Part shown: piece by piece, positions 53,456 through 63,744 of the stretch
Position numbering within the stretch: position 1 is the first letter of the stretch
Layout: every line of letters begins with the position of its first letter
Source of the DNA: Notospermus geniculatus
Taxonomy: Eukaryota > Nemertea > Pilidiophora > Heteronemertea > Lineidae
Direction of reading: 5' to 3'
NCBI GenBank assembly: GCA_002633025.1
Contig: NMRB01000549.1
Coordinates: 166,465 to 230,464, forward strand
Length of the DNA stretch: 64,000 nucleotides
The notes under the pieces: model-generated
Database searches by the model: none
Told to the model about the DNA's origin: nothing
What the model saw: the letters and a program-made list of their open reading frames with translations, nothing else
Translations under genes and position numbers: made by a program

Positions 53456-53912
53456 TAAATGTTTAGAATCACAGCTGTACATCCATGACAAATTTCGTCC
53501 TTATTTACAAAGCGAAAGTAGGCGAAGTTTCTTATACCGTAGGCGGAGTCTGCTGCATGAATCAAAGAAGATCAGTACTATTCGACACACAAGGACTGAG
53601 TATCCAGTGCCTTTAATTTTCATTGGATAGCTTCAAAGCTGTTCCGCAAATAAACCCGGCCAAAATGAAAAGCACCGACTCTGCTGTTTCGTTTATTTCC
53701 TCTATTCGATATACGAACCATGGTTTAATTAATTGGAAGGATACTCTATAGACCACATCAGAAGACCTCTTATTGTCCACGTGTTTCTATTGCTGTCCTC
53801 CAATGGATGTCCATTGCAAAGCCTCGGACACTAAAACTGCCCCAGGTACCATCGTCCACCCTGAACAATTATTCCTGGTACAGGTGTAACATAGGTGAGT
53901 GTTTCTGTAGGT
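53456..53912. other. No recognised feature
   Basis: Nothing recognised. Confidence 0.5.
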
Positions 53913-54023
53913 CAGTGTTCCCCAACAATAGACGCGGCTTAGAATGGTTATTGTTGGGTTAGTTGCCGCTTAATCCGTCAGGAGGGAAACAATAAGAAAA
54001 ACACAGAAATACGGGGAACACTG
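53913..54023. mobile_element. 111-bp MITE with CAGTGTTCCCC ends
   Basis: Perfect 11-bp inverted ends CAGTGTTCCCC and GGGGAACACTG, an end type often seen in hAT-like elements. No 8-bp target copy is visible. Confidence 0.75.
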
Positions 54024-54038
54024 ATCGACGATACACCA

Positions 54039-54160
54039 GGACTATGATACCCATTGATGATAGTCCGTCGGACTATGGTCCCTAGTGTTGGATGACCCCC
54101 GGACTATAATAACTAGGACTTATAGTCCCCGGACTATACCGTCAGGGGACTATATCAGCC
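54039..54160. repeat. GGACTAT/ATAGTCC word cluster
   Basis: At least eight GGACTAT or ATAGTCC words in about 120 bp on both strands; the arms can form several hairpins. Confidence 0.7.
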
Positions 54161-54591
54161 ACTACACCTGTACTCCTTTAGTATTTCTCACAGTTGGCTC
54201 TGGAACGGCTGCCCATCAAAGTGGAACAAGAAGACAGCAACCACAACAAAATCATGTTGGTTTATTGTGTTAAAGTTGCGCTTACAAAGCTTACTGGCAT
54301 TTCCTATGATAAAATAATCTAACCTATCCCTCCACTACATGTACCTCTGTTAGCGAAAGCCATGTCAACGGGTTCAGTCTCACTAGTGTTATATATTATT
54401 AGGTCAAGGTAAGACAAAAATCAATAACTATAGGCCTACCCACGTTTCCGTGTTTGTCATTTCACAATGACATGTGTCCATGTTTGTTAGAAGTTGACTT
54501 GAATAAGCAGAGCATTATTTTAAAAAGGATGTCAAAACGACACGTTTGCAGGCCCGTAGCAGCCCTCTAATGAGTCGGGGGGCCCTGGCAG

Positions 54592-54850
54592 GGCCGGATC
54601 CAGGGTTGACAGAAAGGGGGCGTAGCTCGACGGTGCGCTGAGCATGGAAAAGGAGGTGGGAAGCCAAAACGGGGGGTCTGGGGGTCCTCCCCCAGAAAAA
54701 TTTGACAATTTTAAGTGCTTTAGATGCATTTTCCTGGGATCTGAGAGCAAAAATATGGACATCTAAAATGGACATTTGGGCCAAGGTATTTTTTGGCAAA
54801 AAAGTGGGGGGGGGGCCCGGGACCCCCCGGCCCAGGAACCACCACAGGCT
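54592..54850. mobile_element. Fragment with a CAGGGCCGGATCCAGGG end
   Basis: The terminus is shared in pattern with 15551-15728. Long G and C runs follow (54800-54830). The right end is unclear. 54161-54591 shows nothing. Confidence 0.5.
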
Positions 54851-55110
54851 TTTAACCCACAGGTCGGCGCTGCCGAAGTCAGCTGTCAGAGTGGCGCAAT
54901 GGAAACATTGGCGCCTCGGAGGTCCCGGTGTAATTTTTTTTTTATTGCCCTCCGTCTGCCAATGCCCCGAAACAAAAGATTGAGGAATGAGGAGGGCGCT
55001 GTATTCACACCACACGGCGTCGCTGCGAGTGTTGTGACCGAAATTTCGTTTTTCTAACGTTATTTCAGTTTATTTTACTTCTGGCACGAAAATAACCCGT
55101 TTATTTTGCT

Positions 55111-56017
55111 CACCCGACTGTAATACTTACATCATCTAGTAGTAGATGGACGTTTCTCTAATCTCATTGCTTTTTTCCTTAAGGCGAGAGGGGCGGGGGC
55201 TACATATGCCGACTTTATTGACGCCCTTTGAAAACAAGCGTCCTAACATATTCATGACAAAATGTAACTAATTGATTTCAGTAAAATGTTTTGGCTACAG
55301 CCTTCCGTTCTGCGAAATAATTGTTTATTTTGACAAATTACGATGGAGTTAAATTTTAAGTTATAACAAGTTGTCAAAATTTGAGTTTTCAAACAAATTT
55401 GTAGACTTGGGATGCAACATATCAGTTTCCCACATAGTCTGTAACATACAGGCCTGATGCCTGCAGGGCCTAACGATCCGTTTTTTACGAAAGTACTTTC
55501 CATTTACTAGTAATTGGTATAAACTATTTAATGCCACAAAAGTCTCGATTTACAGTTTTTACACCCGACTGTAAAACTTACATCATCTAGTAGTAGATGG
55601 AAGTTTCTCTAATCTCAATGCTTTTTCCTTAAGGCGGGGGGGGGGCTACCTATGCCGACTTTATTGACGCTCTCTGAAAACAAGCGTCCTAACATATTCA
55701 TGACAAAAAGTAACTAATTGATTTCAGCAAAATGTTTTGGCTACAACCTTTATGCTCCCGTTCTGCGAAATAATTGTTTATTTTGACAAATTACGATGGA
55801 GTTAAATTTTAAGTTATAACAAGTTGTCAAAATTTGAGTTTTCAAACAAATTTGTAGACTTGGGATGCAACATATCAGTTTCCCACATAGTCTGTAACAT
55901 ACAGGCCTGATGCCTGCAGGTCCTAACGATCCGTTTTTTACGAAAGTACTTTCCATTTACTAGTAATTGGTATAAACTATTTTAATGCCACAAAAGTCTT
56001 GATTTACAGTTTTTGAA
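55111..56017. repeat. Tandem duplication, 2 x about 451 bp
   Basis: CACCCGACTGTAA starts at 55111 and 55562, and both units run to CAAAAGTCT(C/T)GATTTACAG. The minus-strand frame beginning MESTFVKNGSLGPAG occurs in each but is not known. Confidence 0.93.
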
Positions 56018-56215
56018 CTATTTCATATTCCCGACCAACTATCCAAAAAAGGCGATCGTGTTGCAGTAGAATGCACATATGGCACATATGGCAATAACAT
56101 CCAATAGAGTTGTCGCAGTGCTCGGAAAGTCTCAGGAAATGTGGCAGCCCGCATTATGGCCATCTCGTGCGTGGTCAGGGTGGTTGTGAATGTTACACAG
56201 TCACTTAAGCCACGT
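56018..56215. other. No recognised feature
   Basis: Spacer before repeat R1. Confidence 0.5.
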
Positions 56216-57101
56216 TCCCTGACATAATACTTTTTGAATCAGAGCAACAGTGTATTTTTGCCTGCAGGAGTAAGCCTATTGTTGACTGTCGGTCTGCGTT
56301 GCAGGCCTACAGTTTGCCACATTGAACTGGTTGCACTTTGCTGCTTCCTGAGGGACAATTGTATTACAATCACACCATTGTACTTTCGAGGGACAGTTGT
56401 TCTTGCAACAGTTGCTGAACAGTCGCAGTCATGGCTAGAAGGGATCGAGCAACGGTGGATGACTGGCTGCTCCCGAGCAAGCTCGTCTTGAATACGGCAG
56501 GGACACTGCTAGGATTGAGGCCTTTTATTTGGGGGGGGGGACTTACTGCGCATGCCAGGGCCATAGCTCAGGGGTTGAAAGAACAGTTAGGCCCATTCTG
56601 TTTATGTTAGCCTCGTACACTTGGTGTGCCAAAACCAAAACAGCTGGGTTCAAATCCATGCTGCTGTCCTCCTATGTGACAGGGACCTCACTAACTATCA
56701 TGAACCTCATGGTTGCTTTAATAGGTCATGTGAAAAGAACAGCATGATTTCCCTTTTAGATTTATGCATGTCGGCATTTTTTTAAATAAAATATTCTAAA
56801 GATGCCGAATAAGGCCTCTTATCTACATGACGTACATGACAGAATTGCCGTTATACATGTGTATGTTTCTTTGGACCTCTTGGTGATTGCAAGGATAAGT
56901 ATATTTTATGACACTTGACCTTTAAATTAAATCTACTGGTGAAGTGGAACCTGAAGGCAGAATGCATAACAGCTGGTCCTTTCGTCATTCAAATGAGTGA
57001 CAAAGCGACAAATGGGTCAGGAATGAATAAATCCTGGAAAACCCTCACATGGTTGTAGGCCTGTTACATGGTGCTTGCTGTCACATTTATTTATTTATTA
57101 N
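56216..57101. repeat. Dispersed block R1 (empty for the TTGG MITE)
   Basis: TTCCCTGACATAATACTTTT to TTATTTATTTATTA, repeated as R2 and partly as R3. TTGG at 56621-56624 is the unoccupied target. Confidence 0.92.
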
Positions 57102-57188
57102 TTACTTTTGGTCATAGAAAAGATATCGAGTTTTCAATGTTGTGCGTGCATTATTTTTTCCTTAGGTATCCCTTCACCTTAAGGCTCA

Positions 57189-58360
57189 TTCCCTGACATA
57201 ATACTTTTTGAATCAGAGCAGCAGTGAATTTTTGCCTGCAGGAGTAGGCCTATTGTTAACTGTCGGTCTGCGTTGTAGGCCTACAGTTTGCTTTCATGAT
57301 GATTGCCACATTGAACTGGTTGCACTTTCGAGGGACAGTTGTTCTTGCAACAGTTGCTGAACAGTCGCAGTCATGGCTAGAAGGGATCGGGTAACGGTGG
57401 ATGACTGGCTGCTCTCGAGCAAGCTCGTCTTGAATACGGCAGTGACACTGCTAGGATTGAGGCCTTTTATTTGGGGGGGGGGACTTACTGCGCATGCCAG
57501 GGCCATAGCTTAGGGGTTGAAAGAACACTTAGGCCCATTCTATTTATGTTAGCCTCGTACACTTGGGGCCGTATTCTAGAAGCTTCCTTAACTCTAAGGT
57601 TTACCTTTAGCTATTGTTTGCAAGGCAGAATACAAAAGGTTAACGTGCACCTTAGAGTTAAGGAGGCTTCTAGAATACGGGCCTTGGTGTGCCAAAACCA
57701 AAACAGCTGGGTTCAAAACCATGCTGCTGTCCTCCTCTGTGACAGGGGACCTCACTAACTATGTACCTCATGGTTGCTTTAATAGGTCATGTGAAAAGAA
57801 CGGCATGATTTCCCTTTTAGATTTATGCATGTCGGCATTTTTTTAAAATAAAATGTGCTGAAGATGCCGAATAAGGCCTCTTATCTACATGATGTACATG
57901 ACAGAATTGCCGTTATACGTGTGTATGTTTCTTTGGACCTCTTGATGATTGCATGGATAAGTATATTTTGTGACACTTGACCTTTAAATTAAATCCACTG
58001 GTGAAGTGGAACCTGAAGGCAGAATGCATAACAGCTGGTCCTTTCGTCATTCAAATGAGTGACAAAGCGACAAATGGGTCAGGAATGAATAAATCCTGGA
58101 AAACCCTCACATGGTTGTAGACCTGTTACATGGTGCTTGCTGTCACATTTATTTATTTATTTAGGCGCCAGCGTGCCAACAGCACATTACGGCTGCCTGA
58201 ACAAATTTATACGTAGTAATTATGAGATAGCGAAGTGAGAACAGGTGCAGATATGCAGTAGGTGCAGATGTGGCTGCGGTGCTACTACACCGAACAAAAC
58301 TGACACTAGACCATCAAAACTGAAATTTAACAAAAACTAGCACAAGAATGTCAAGAGGTA
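57189..58360. repeat. Dispersed block R2
   Basis: Matches R1 to about 58155 and R3 to 58360. Contains the MITE at 57567-57683. Confidence 0.92.
57567..57683. mobile_element. 117-bp MITE with TTGG target duplication
   Basis: Ends GGCCGTATTCTAGAAGC and complement; second arm pair CCTTAACTCTAAGGT / ACCTTAGAGTTAAGG. TTGG flanks it at 57563-57566 and 57684-57687; R1 has one TTGG. Confidence 0.95.
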
Positions 58361-58540
58361 TTGAACAGCGAATATTAAAGGTATAAATCAACAGCGCCAA
58401 TTTTCATTTCCACATCGAGGAAATGGTCAGAAAGTGAAGTTGTGAAAGTTTGGTTTGCTTCGTGTCACTGGTGTTAGATTTATAGGGCTTTTTATCCCTC
58501 AAATGCCACCCTCTTTTGAAACGAAATTATTTGACGCTGC
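58361..58540. other. No recognised feature
   Basis: Spacer with no supported content. Confidence 0.5.
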
Positions 58541-58543
58541 TTA

Positions 58544-58713
58544 TGCCCGTTGTACACGGTAGGATTTTTTTGTACTAAAAATTCTAAATGAGGCTCATGA
58601 AGGGTGCTTTTGGTCATGGGCTACTGATTGCCTGCTGAAAGGCATTGTGAACACCCATTTAAGCCCCATTTATAATTTTTAGTACAAGAAAAATCCTACG
58701 TGTACAACAGGCA
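58544..58713. mobile_element. PIF/Harbinger-type MITE 4 (TTA target)
   Basis: TGCCCGTTGTACACGGTAGG at the left and CCTACGTGTACAACAGGCA at the right, TTA at 58541-58543 and 58714-58716. Confidence 0.88.
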
Positions 58714-58716
58714 TTA

Positions 58717-59025
58717 GCATTTCACACATTGGAATCGTGATGACGTCATCTCGACCCACTTCCCCTTGACAACCGAAACGTAAACACCGAACAGCTGATC
58801 GATCGGTGATGTCGGCGCGGTGTGGACATGCTGTTTCAGCAGCCGTATAAATACCTACAGACACGGTGAAAATTCATTTTAAACCATTATCAGCATTTGG
58901 GGAACTTAGAGAAGGGAACTGCGTCCCACAGTTTCCTAGAGGATGATGGAGTAAGATTTAAATGGGTCGGAACGGCACGCCCGATGCACAGCTGTCAACG
59001 CATCAGCAGGCCGACGGGCGACGGG
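58717..59025. other. Possible upstream flank of a gene start
   Basis: No repeat. It precedes the duplicated MAAYQEG exon; a GTATAAATA word lies at 58844-58852. Confidence 0.3.
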
Positions 59026-59167
59026 TAACGCCTAGGCTCTCCACCTCTGAACAAGTCTACAGCACATGGTCATTTTAGTCATGGCCGCCTATCAAGAAGG
59101 AAGCGATTCGTCCGACTCGGAACAAAAAGAGCTGTCGAATTCAACGAATTTTATAGGGATAAGGGTA
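59026..59167 (+). CDS. Possible first exon, copy 1
   Basis: ATGGCCGCC gives MAAYQEGSDSSDSEQKELSN, an acidic-serine start with a good Kozak-type context, running into NFIGIR. The same stretch occurs unchanged at 59910-60051. It is then cut by a TAA-flanked palindromic MITE. No family recognised; it could be the start of a THAP- or HARBI-type gene or a host gene. Confidence 0.35.
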
Positions 59168-59909
59168 GGCACACACCCAAGGGTAGGGACACACCTAACG
59201 CGATTCGCATGCGATAGGGCGACGCATGCGTCAAAACCTTTGTTTGCGTGCAGTGCGGCGGAAAATAACAAAGGCGTTGCCGCATGCGTCAACGAATCGC
59301 GTTAGGTGTGCAGCCACCCTAAGGGTGGGGACACACCTAACGCGATTCGCATGCGATTGGGCGACGCATGCGTCAACGCAATTGTTTGCGTGCAGTGCGG
59401 CGGAAAATAACAAAGGCGTTGTCGCATGCGTCAACGAATCGCGTTAGGNNNNNNNNNNNNNNNNNNNNNNNNNNNNNNNNNNNNNNNNNNNNNNNNNNNN
59501 NNNNNNNNNNNNNNNNNNNNNNNNNNNNNNNNNNNNNNNNNNNNNNNNNNNNNNNNNNNNNNNNNNNNNNNNNNNNNNNNNNNNNNNNNNNNNNNNNNNN
59601 NNNNNNNNNNNNNNNNNNNNNNNNNNNNNNNNNNNNNNNNNNNNNNNNNNNNNNNNNNNNNNNNNNNNNNNNNNNNNNNNNNNNNNNNNNNNNNNNNNNN
59701 NNNNNNNNNNNNNNNNNNNNNNNNNNNNNNNNNNNNNNNNNNNNNNNNNNNNNNNNNNNNNNNNCCCTAAGGGTAGGGACACACCTAACGCGATTCGTTG
59801 ACGCATGCGGCAACGCCTTTGTTATTTTCCGCCGCACTGCACGCAAACAAAGGTTTTGACGCATGCGTCGCCCTATCACATGCGAATCGCGTTGGGTGTG
59901 TCCCTACCC
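59168..59909. mobile_element. Cluster of palindromic MITEs round an assembly gap
   Basis: GGGTAGGGACACACCTAACG and its complement recur, with inner arms GCATGCGTC and GGCGGAAAATAACAAAGGCG. Copies: 59179-59322, 59323-59448 (cut by N), 59765-59909 (middle inverted). The repeat structure explains the failed assembly. Confidence 0.85.
59449..59764. other. Assembly gap (316 N)
   Basis: Run of N within the MITE cluster. Confidence 0.99.
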
Positions 59910-60051
59910 TAACGCCTAGGCTCTCCACCTCTGAACAAGTCTACAGCACATGGTCATTTTAGTCATGGCCGCCTATCAAGAAGGAAGCGATTCGTCCGAC
60001 TCGGAACAAAAAGAGCTGTCGAATTCAACGAATTTTATAGGGATAAGGGTA
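59910..60051 (+). CDS. Possible first exon, copy 2
   Basis: Identical to 59026-59167 in the part shared. It is followed by one palindromic MITE (60058-60209), after which the sequence reads SDPEDSGQSTTSQFPVEV in one frame, acid and serine rich like the exon. Whether the two parts belonged together is uncertain, because the simplest removal of the MITE with one TAA gives a different frame. Confidence 0.35.
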
Positions 60052-60057
60052 CATGTA

Positions 60058-60209
60058 GGCACACACCTAAGGGTAGGGACACACCTAACGCGATTCGCAT
60101 GCGATAGGGCGACGCATGCGTCAAAACCTTTGTTTGCGTGCAGTGCGGCGGAAAATAACAAAGGCGTTGCCGCATGCGTCAACGAACCGCGTTAGGTGTG
60201 CAGCCACCC
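60058..60209. mobile_element. Palindromic MITE with GGGTAGGGACACACC ends
   Basis: Same family as 59168-59909; TAA near both ends (about 60045 and 60210). Confidence 0.8.
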
Positions 60210-60299
60210 TAACGCGGTTTCCGATCCTGAAGACAGTGGCCAATCTACCACTAGCCAATTTCCAGTTGAAGTTATGAGAAGTTTACTACCCTAGAGCAG

Positions 60300-60700
60300 G
60301 TTGACTGTGACCTTGACCTCTGACCTTGAGAAGTATTGCGTAACTGGAAGAGGCATCCTTGATTAAACGTATTGGAGATGTTTAATGCAGGCTTCATATT
60401 AGTTTTTTCCTGAAATTCTAAGCAGATTTGCATTTTGAAACTGTTTGACCTTGACCTTGACCTCTGACCTTAAAGGTCATTGCGTAATCTGAAAGGTCAT
60501 CCTTGATAACCTAGATGTAGGTGAAGGTCTTAGGCTTCCACCATGACCAGGTTCTGACTTATCTTATGTTATCTGTGTCGGTTCACTGTGACCTTGACCT
60601 CTGACCTTCAAGGTCATTGCGTAATCTGAAAGGCCATCCTTTATAACGTAGGTGTAGGTGAAGGTTTTAGGCTCCTACAATCGCCAGGTTCTGACTTATC
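60300..60700 (+). repeat. Tandem array with TGACCTTGACCTCTGACCTT
   Basis: Three units about 140-145 bp apart (near 60307, 60450 and 60589), each with two or three TGACCT half-sites followed by ATTGCGTAA(T/C)(C/T)(T/G)GAA and ATCCTT. TGACCTTG is also a nuclear-receptor half-site, but the array may be just a repeat. 60701-61141 holds only a B-box-like GGTTCGAACCT near 61077. Confidence 0.85.
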
Positions 60701-61141
60701 TCATGTTATCAAATTTGCATATCAAATCTCACCAGGATATCAGCAAATATCATGCGGCTGAGCAGGTTCAAACTAAAAATTTCAGTTGCAATAACATCCT
60801 TGGATGAGCTGCGATGTTGCGATACCATTTTCAAGCCGCTTACTATGCCAGATCTCCCGATATGACAAAATATAATAACACATCGCAAAAAATGACGCTT
60901 GCAAAATGTGGGAATATTAATTAAATTTAAAAAAATACATACATGTAGGCCGATAGCAATATGGGCTGCAGCGATGTAGGCCTACCTACAATCATGTACC
61001 TGTATGGAAGTGCAAATGAATCTGAATCTGAATACGAATAATAATTATATTCGAAACATAAAGATGACTGGACTGGGGTTCGAACCTACGACGGAAAGCT
61101 GAAAGGAAGAAAGACGAACAGTTAGTGAATGCGCCTATTAC

Positions 61142-61850
61142 TGCACTGAAACTGAATATGCATGTTTAGGGCAAGACGGTTTTATGGAAAGTGGTTTAGA
61201 ATAGAAATTGATACCTCACTGTCGGTATTGGTCGGCTCACTAAACCCGCGAGGGTGGAGCTAAAATACAGACCTAAACCCTCGGCGCTCTTCAACTGACA
61301 GACGTTGGTAATTTGTTGGATTGTTTTGCGCGACGTCGGGTGCATCCCAATGAATCTTTGAATCCAGAAACAAAATGGCAACCATTTGACGGCCAGTCAC
61401 GTGACAAGTGTGACGTCAGTGGGATACCTCTGTCAACAGCTGCTTTTTTGTCCTGCAGGTACTTCGAGCACTCTTCGCCCGGTCATTTTACTTGAGTAGT
61501 GAAAGAGTCATCCCGTTATTCAGTTCGTATCCTGATTTGGATGGTGCTACGTTTAAGGAACAACTTCAACGACTTGAAAACGTGGACACAGAATTCCCAG
61601 GTTGGTAGTCATCACTTGTGCCTACAAAGGGTAAAAGTATAAAGGAATCAAACATCAAACATAAAGGTTTCACAAACAAATTATTATTTTGTAAATGTGG
61701 ACAGTATCCCTTCACTTCAACAGACTTTCATTCTGACTCTTTCATATGATTGGCAATATCCTCATGCATGTAGTGCAAATTTTCTTTGTTTTCTGATGAA
61801 GAGTTCGGTCACACTGTAACAGCGCGTTGAACTTCTCAGGTGAAGAAAAN
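61142..61850. repeat. Segmental duplicate S, copy 1
   Basis: Matches 62819-63524 (TGCACTGAAACTGAATATGC to CAGGTGAAGAAAA). It stops at the single N at 61852, where block R3 begins inside a poly-G, so this join may be artificial. Confidence 0.93.
61459..61600 (+). CDS. Sulfotransferase-like exon, copy 1
   Basis: Acceptor TTTTTTGTCCTGCAG and donor TTCCCAG/GTTGGT delimit 142 bp, phase 1 at the 3' end. The translation is VLRALFARSFYLSSERVIPL, then FSSYPDLDGATFKEQLQRLE and NVDTEFP. It is similar to the part after the P-loop in invertebrate sulfotransferase-like P-loop proteins. It is weak evidence alone, but an exon with the RDP motif follows at 63745. The same exon recurs at 63135-63276, so this is an exon or gene duplication. 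Confidence 0.5.
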
Positions 61851-61852
61851 TG

Positions 61853-62738
61853 GGGGGGGGGACTTACTGCGCATGCCAGGGCCATAGCTTAGGGGTTGAA
61901 AGAACACTTAGGCCCATTCTATTTATGTTAGCCTCGTACACTTGGGGCCGTATTCTAGAAGCTTCCTTAACTCTAAGGTTTACCTTTAGCTATTGTTTGC
62001 AAGGCAGAATACAAAAGGTTAACGTGCACCTTAGAGTTAAGGAGGCTTCTAGAATACGGGCCTTGGTGTGCCAAAACCAAAACAGCTGGGTTCAAAACCA
62101 TGCTGCTGTCCTCCTCTGTGACAGGGGACCTCACTAACTATGTACCTCATGGTTGCTTTAATAGGTCATGTGAAAAGAACGGCATGATTTCCCTTTTAGA
62201 TTTATGCATGTCGGCATTTTTTTTAAATAAAATGTGCTGAAGATGCCGAATAAGGCCTCTTATCTACATGATGTACATGACAGAATTGCCGTTATACGTG
62301 TGTATGTTTCTTTGGACCTCTTGATGATTGCATGGATAAGTATATTTTGTGACACTTGACCTTTAAATTAAATCCACTGGTGAAGTGGAACCTGAAGGCA
62401 GAATGCATAACAGCTGGTCCTTTCGTCATTCAAATGAGTGACAAAGCGACAAATGGGTCAGGAATGAATAAATCCTGGAAAACCCTCACATGGTTGTAGA
62501 CCTGTTACATTGTGCTTGCTGTCACATTTATTTATTTATTAAGGCGCCAGCGTGCCAACAGCACATTACGGCTGCCTGAACAAATTTATACATAATAATT
62601 ATGAGATAGCGAAGTGAGAACAGGTGCAGACATGCAGTAGGTGCAGATGTGGCTACGGTGCTACTACCCCGAACAAAACTGAGACTAGACCATCAAAACT
62701 GAAATTTAACAAAAACTGGCACAAGAATGTCAAGAGGT
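61853..62738. repeat. Dispersed block R3
   Basis: Matches R2 from within the poly-G through AAGAATGTCAAGAGGT. Confidence 0.92.
61946..62062. mobile_element. 117-bp MITE with TTGG target duplication, copy in R3
   Basis: Same as 57567-57683; TTGG at 61942-61945 and 62063-62066. It was copied with the block, not by a new insertion. Confidence 0.93.
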
Positions 62739-62818
62739 GTGTTGCACAGTGCGTGATTCACTGGCGTCGCGCGGTCGAGCCGGGTCGGGTTGACTCTGAA
62801 CATCTTTTGCAATCAAAC

Positions 62819-63524
62819 TGCACTGAAACTGAATATGCATGTTTAGGCAAGACGGTTTTATGGAAAGTGGTTTAGAACAGAAATTGATACCTCACTGTCG
62901 GTATTGGTCGTCTCACCAAACCCGCGAGGGTGGAGCTAAAATACAGACCTAAACCCTCGGCGCTCTTCAACTGACAGACGTTGGTAATTTGTTGGATTGT
63001 TTTGCGCGCCGTCGGGTGCATCGCAATGAATCTTTGAATCCAGAAACAAAATGGCAACCATTTGACGGCCAGTCACGTGACAAGTGTGACGTCAGTGGGA
63101 TACCTCTGTTAGCAACTGCTTTTTTGTCCTGCAGGTACTTCGAGCACTCTTCGCCCGGTCATTTTACTTAAGTAGTGAAAGAGTCCTCCCGTTATTCAGT
63201 TCGTATCCTGATTTGGATGGTGCTACATTTAAGGAACAACTTCAACGACTTGAAAACGTGGACACGGAATTCCCAGGTTGGTAGTCATCACTTGTGCCTA
63301 CAAAGGGCAAAAGTATAAAGGAATCAAACATCAAACATAAAGGTTTCACAAACAAATTAGTATTTTGTAAATGTGGACAGTATCCCTTTACTTCAACAGA
63401 CTTTCATTCTGACTCGTTCGTATGATTGGCAATATCCTCATGCATGTAGTGCAAATTTTCTTTGTTTTCTGATGAAGAGTTCGGTCACACTGTAACAGCG
63501 CGTTGAACTTCTCAGGTGAAGAAA
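62819..63524. repeat. Segmental duplicate S, copy 2
   Basis: Partner of 61142-61850 with few changes. Confidence 0.93.
63135..63276 (+). CDS. Sulfotransferase-like exon, copy 2
   Basis: Same splice signals and protein as 61459-61600 except Ile to Leu at one position (SSERVLPL). It is the copy closest to the exon with the RDP motif. The phase-1 donor does not fit directly with the frame of the exon at 63745, so another exon between them is likely. Confidence 0.52.
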
Positions 63525-63744
63525 ACGATGGCGGCCATTTTTTGTCAGCGAAGGTTTCGACGTAGTATCAGTCTAGCCTACTTGTAGGTATTACCACTGG
63601 CTTTGTGTGGGTTGGACAGGTCACCAGTCTTATCACGTTGGTTACAGACTCCGCCGACATCGGAGGGATACTAATGCACACCTCAATGCATAGAGTGGCA
63701 CTTTAAGACTCCCTACCAAGTGTCATCAACTCTATATATTTCAG
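63277..63744. other. Intron or spacer
   Basis: No exon recognised, although one is expected from the phase mismatch. Ends in the acceptor TCTATATATTTCAG. Confidence 0.4.

Noticed and set aside
55252-55956. Minus ORF MESTFVKNGSLGPAG in two tandem units
   Set aside because: Same cause: a 451-bp tandem duplication; no homology recognised and no start context.
59368-59879. Long ORFs on both strands over the 316-N gap
   Set aside because: Most residues are unknown; the ends are palindromic MITE sequence.
61060-61100. tRNA from GGTTCGAACCT
   Set aside because: Only the B box is present.
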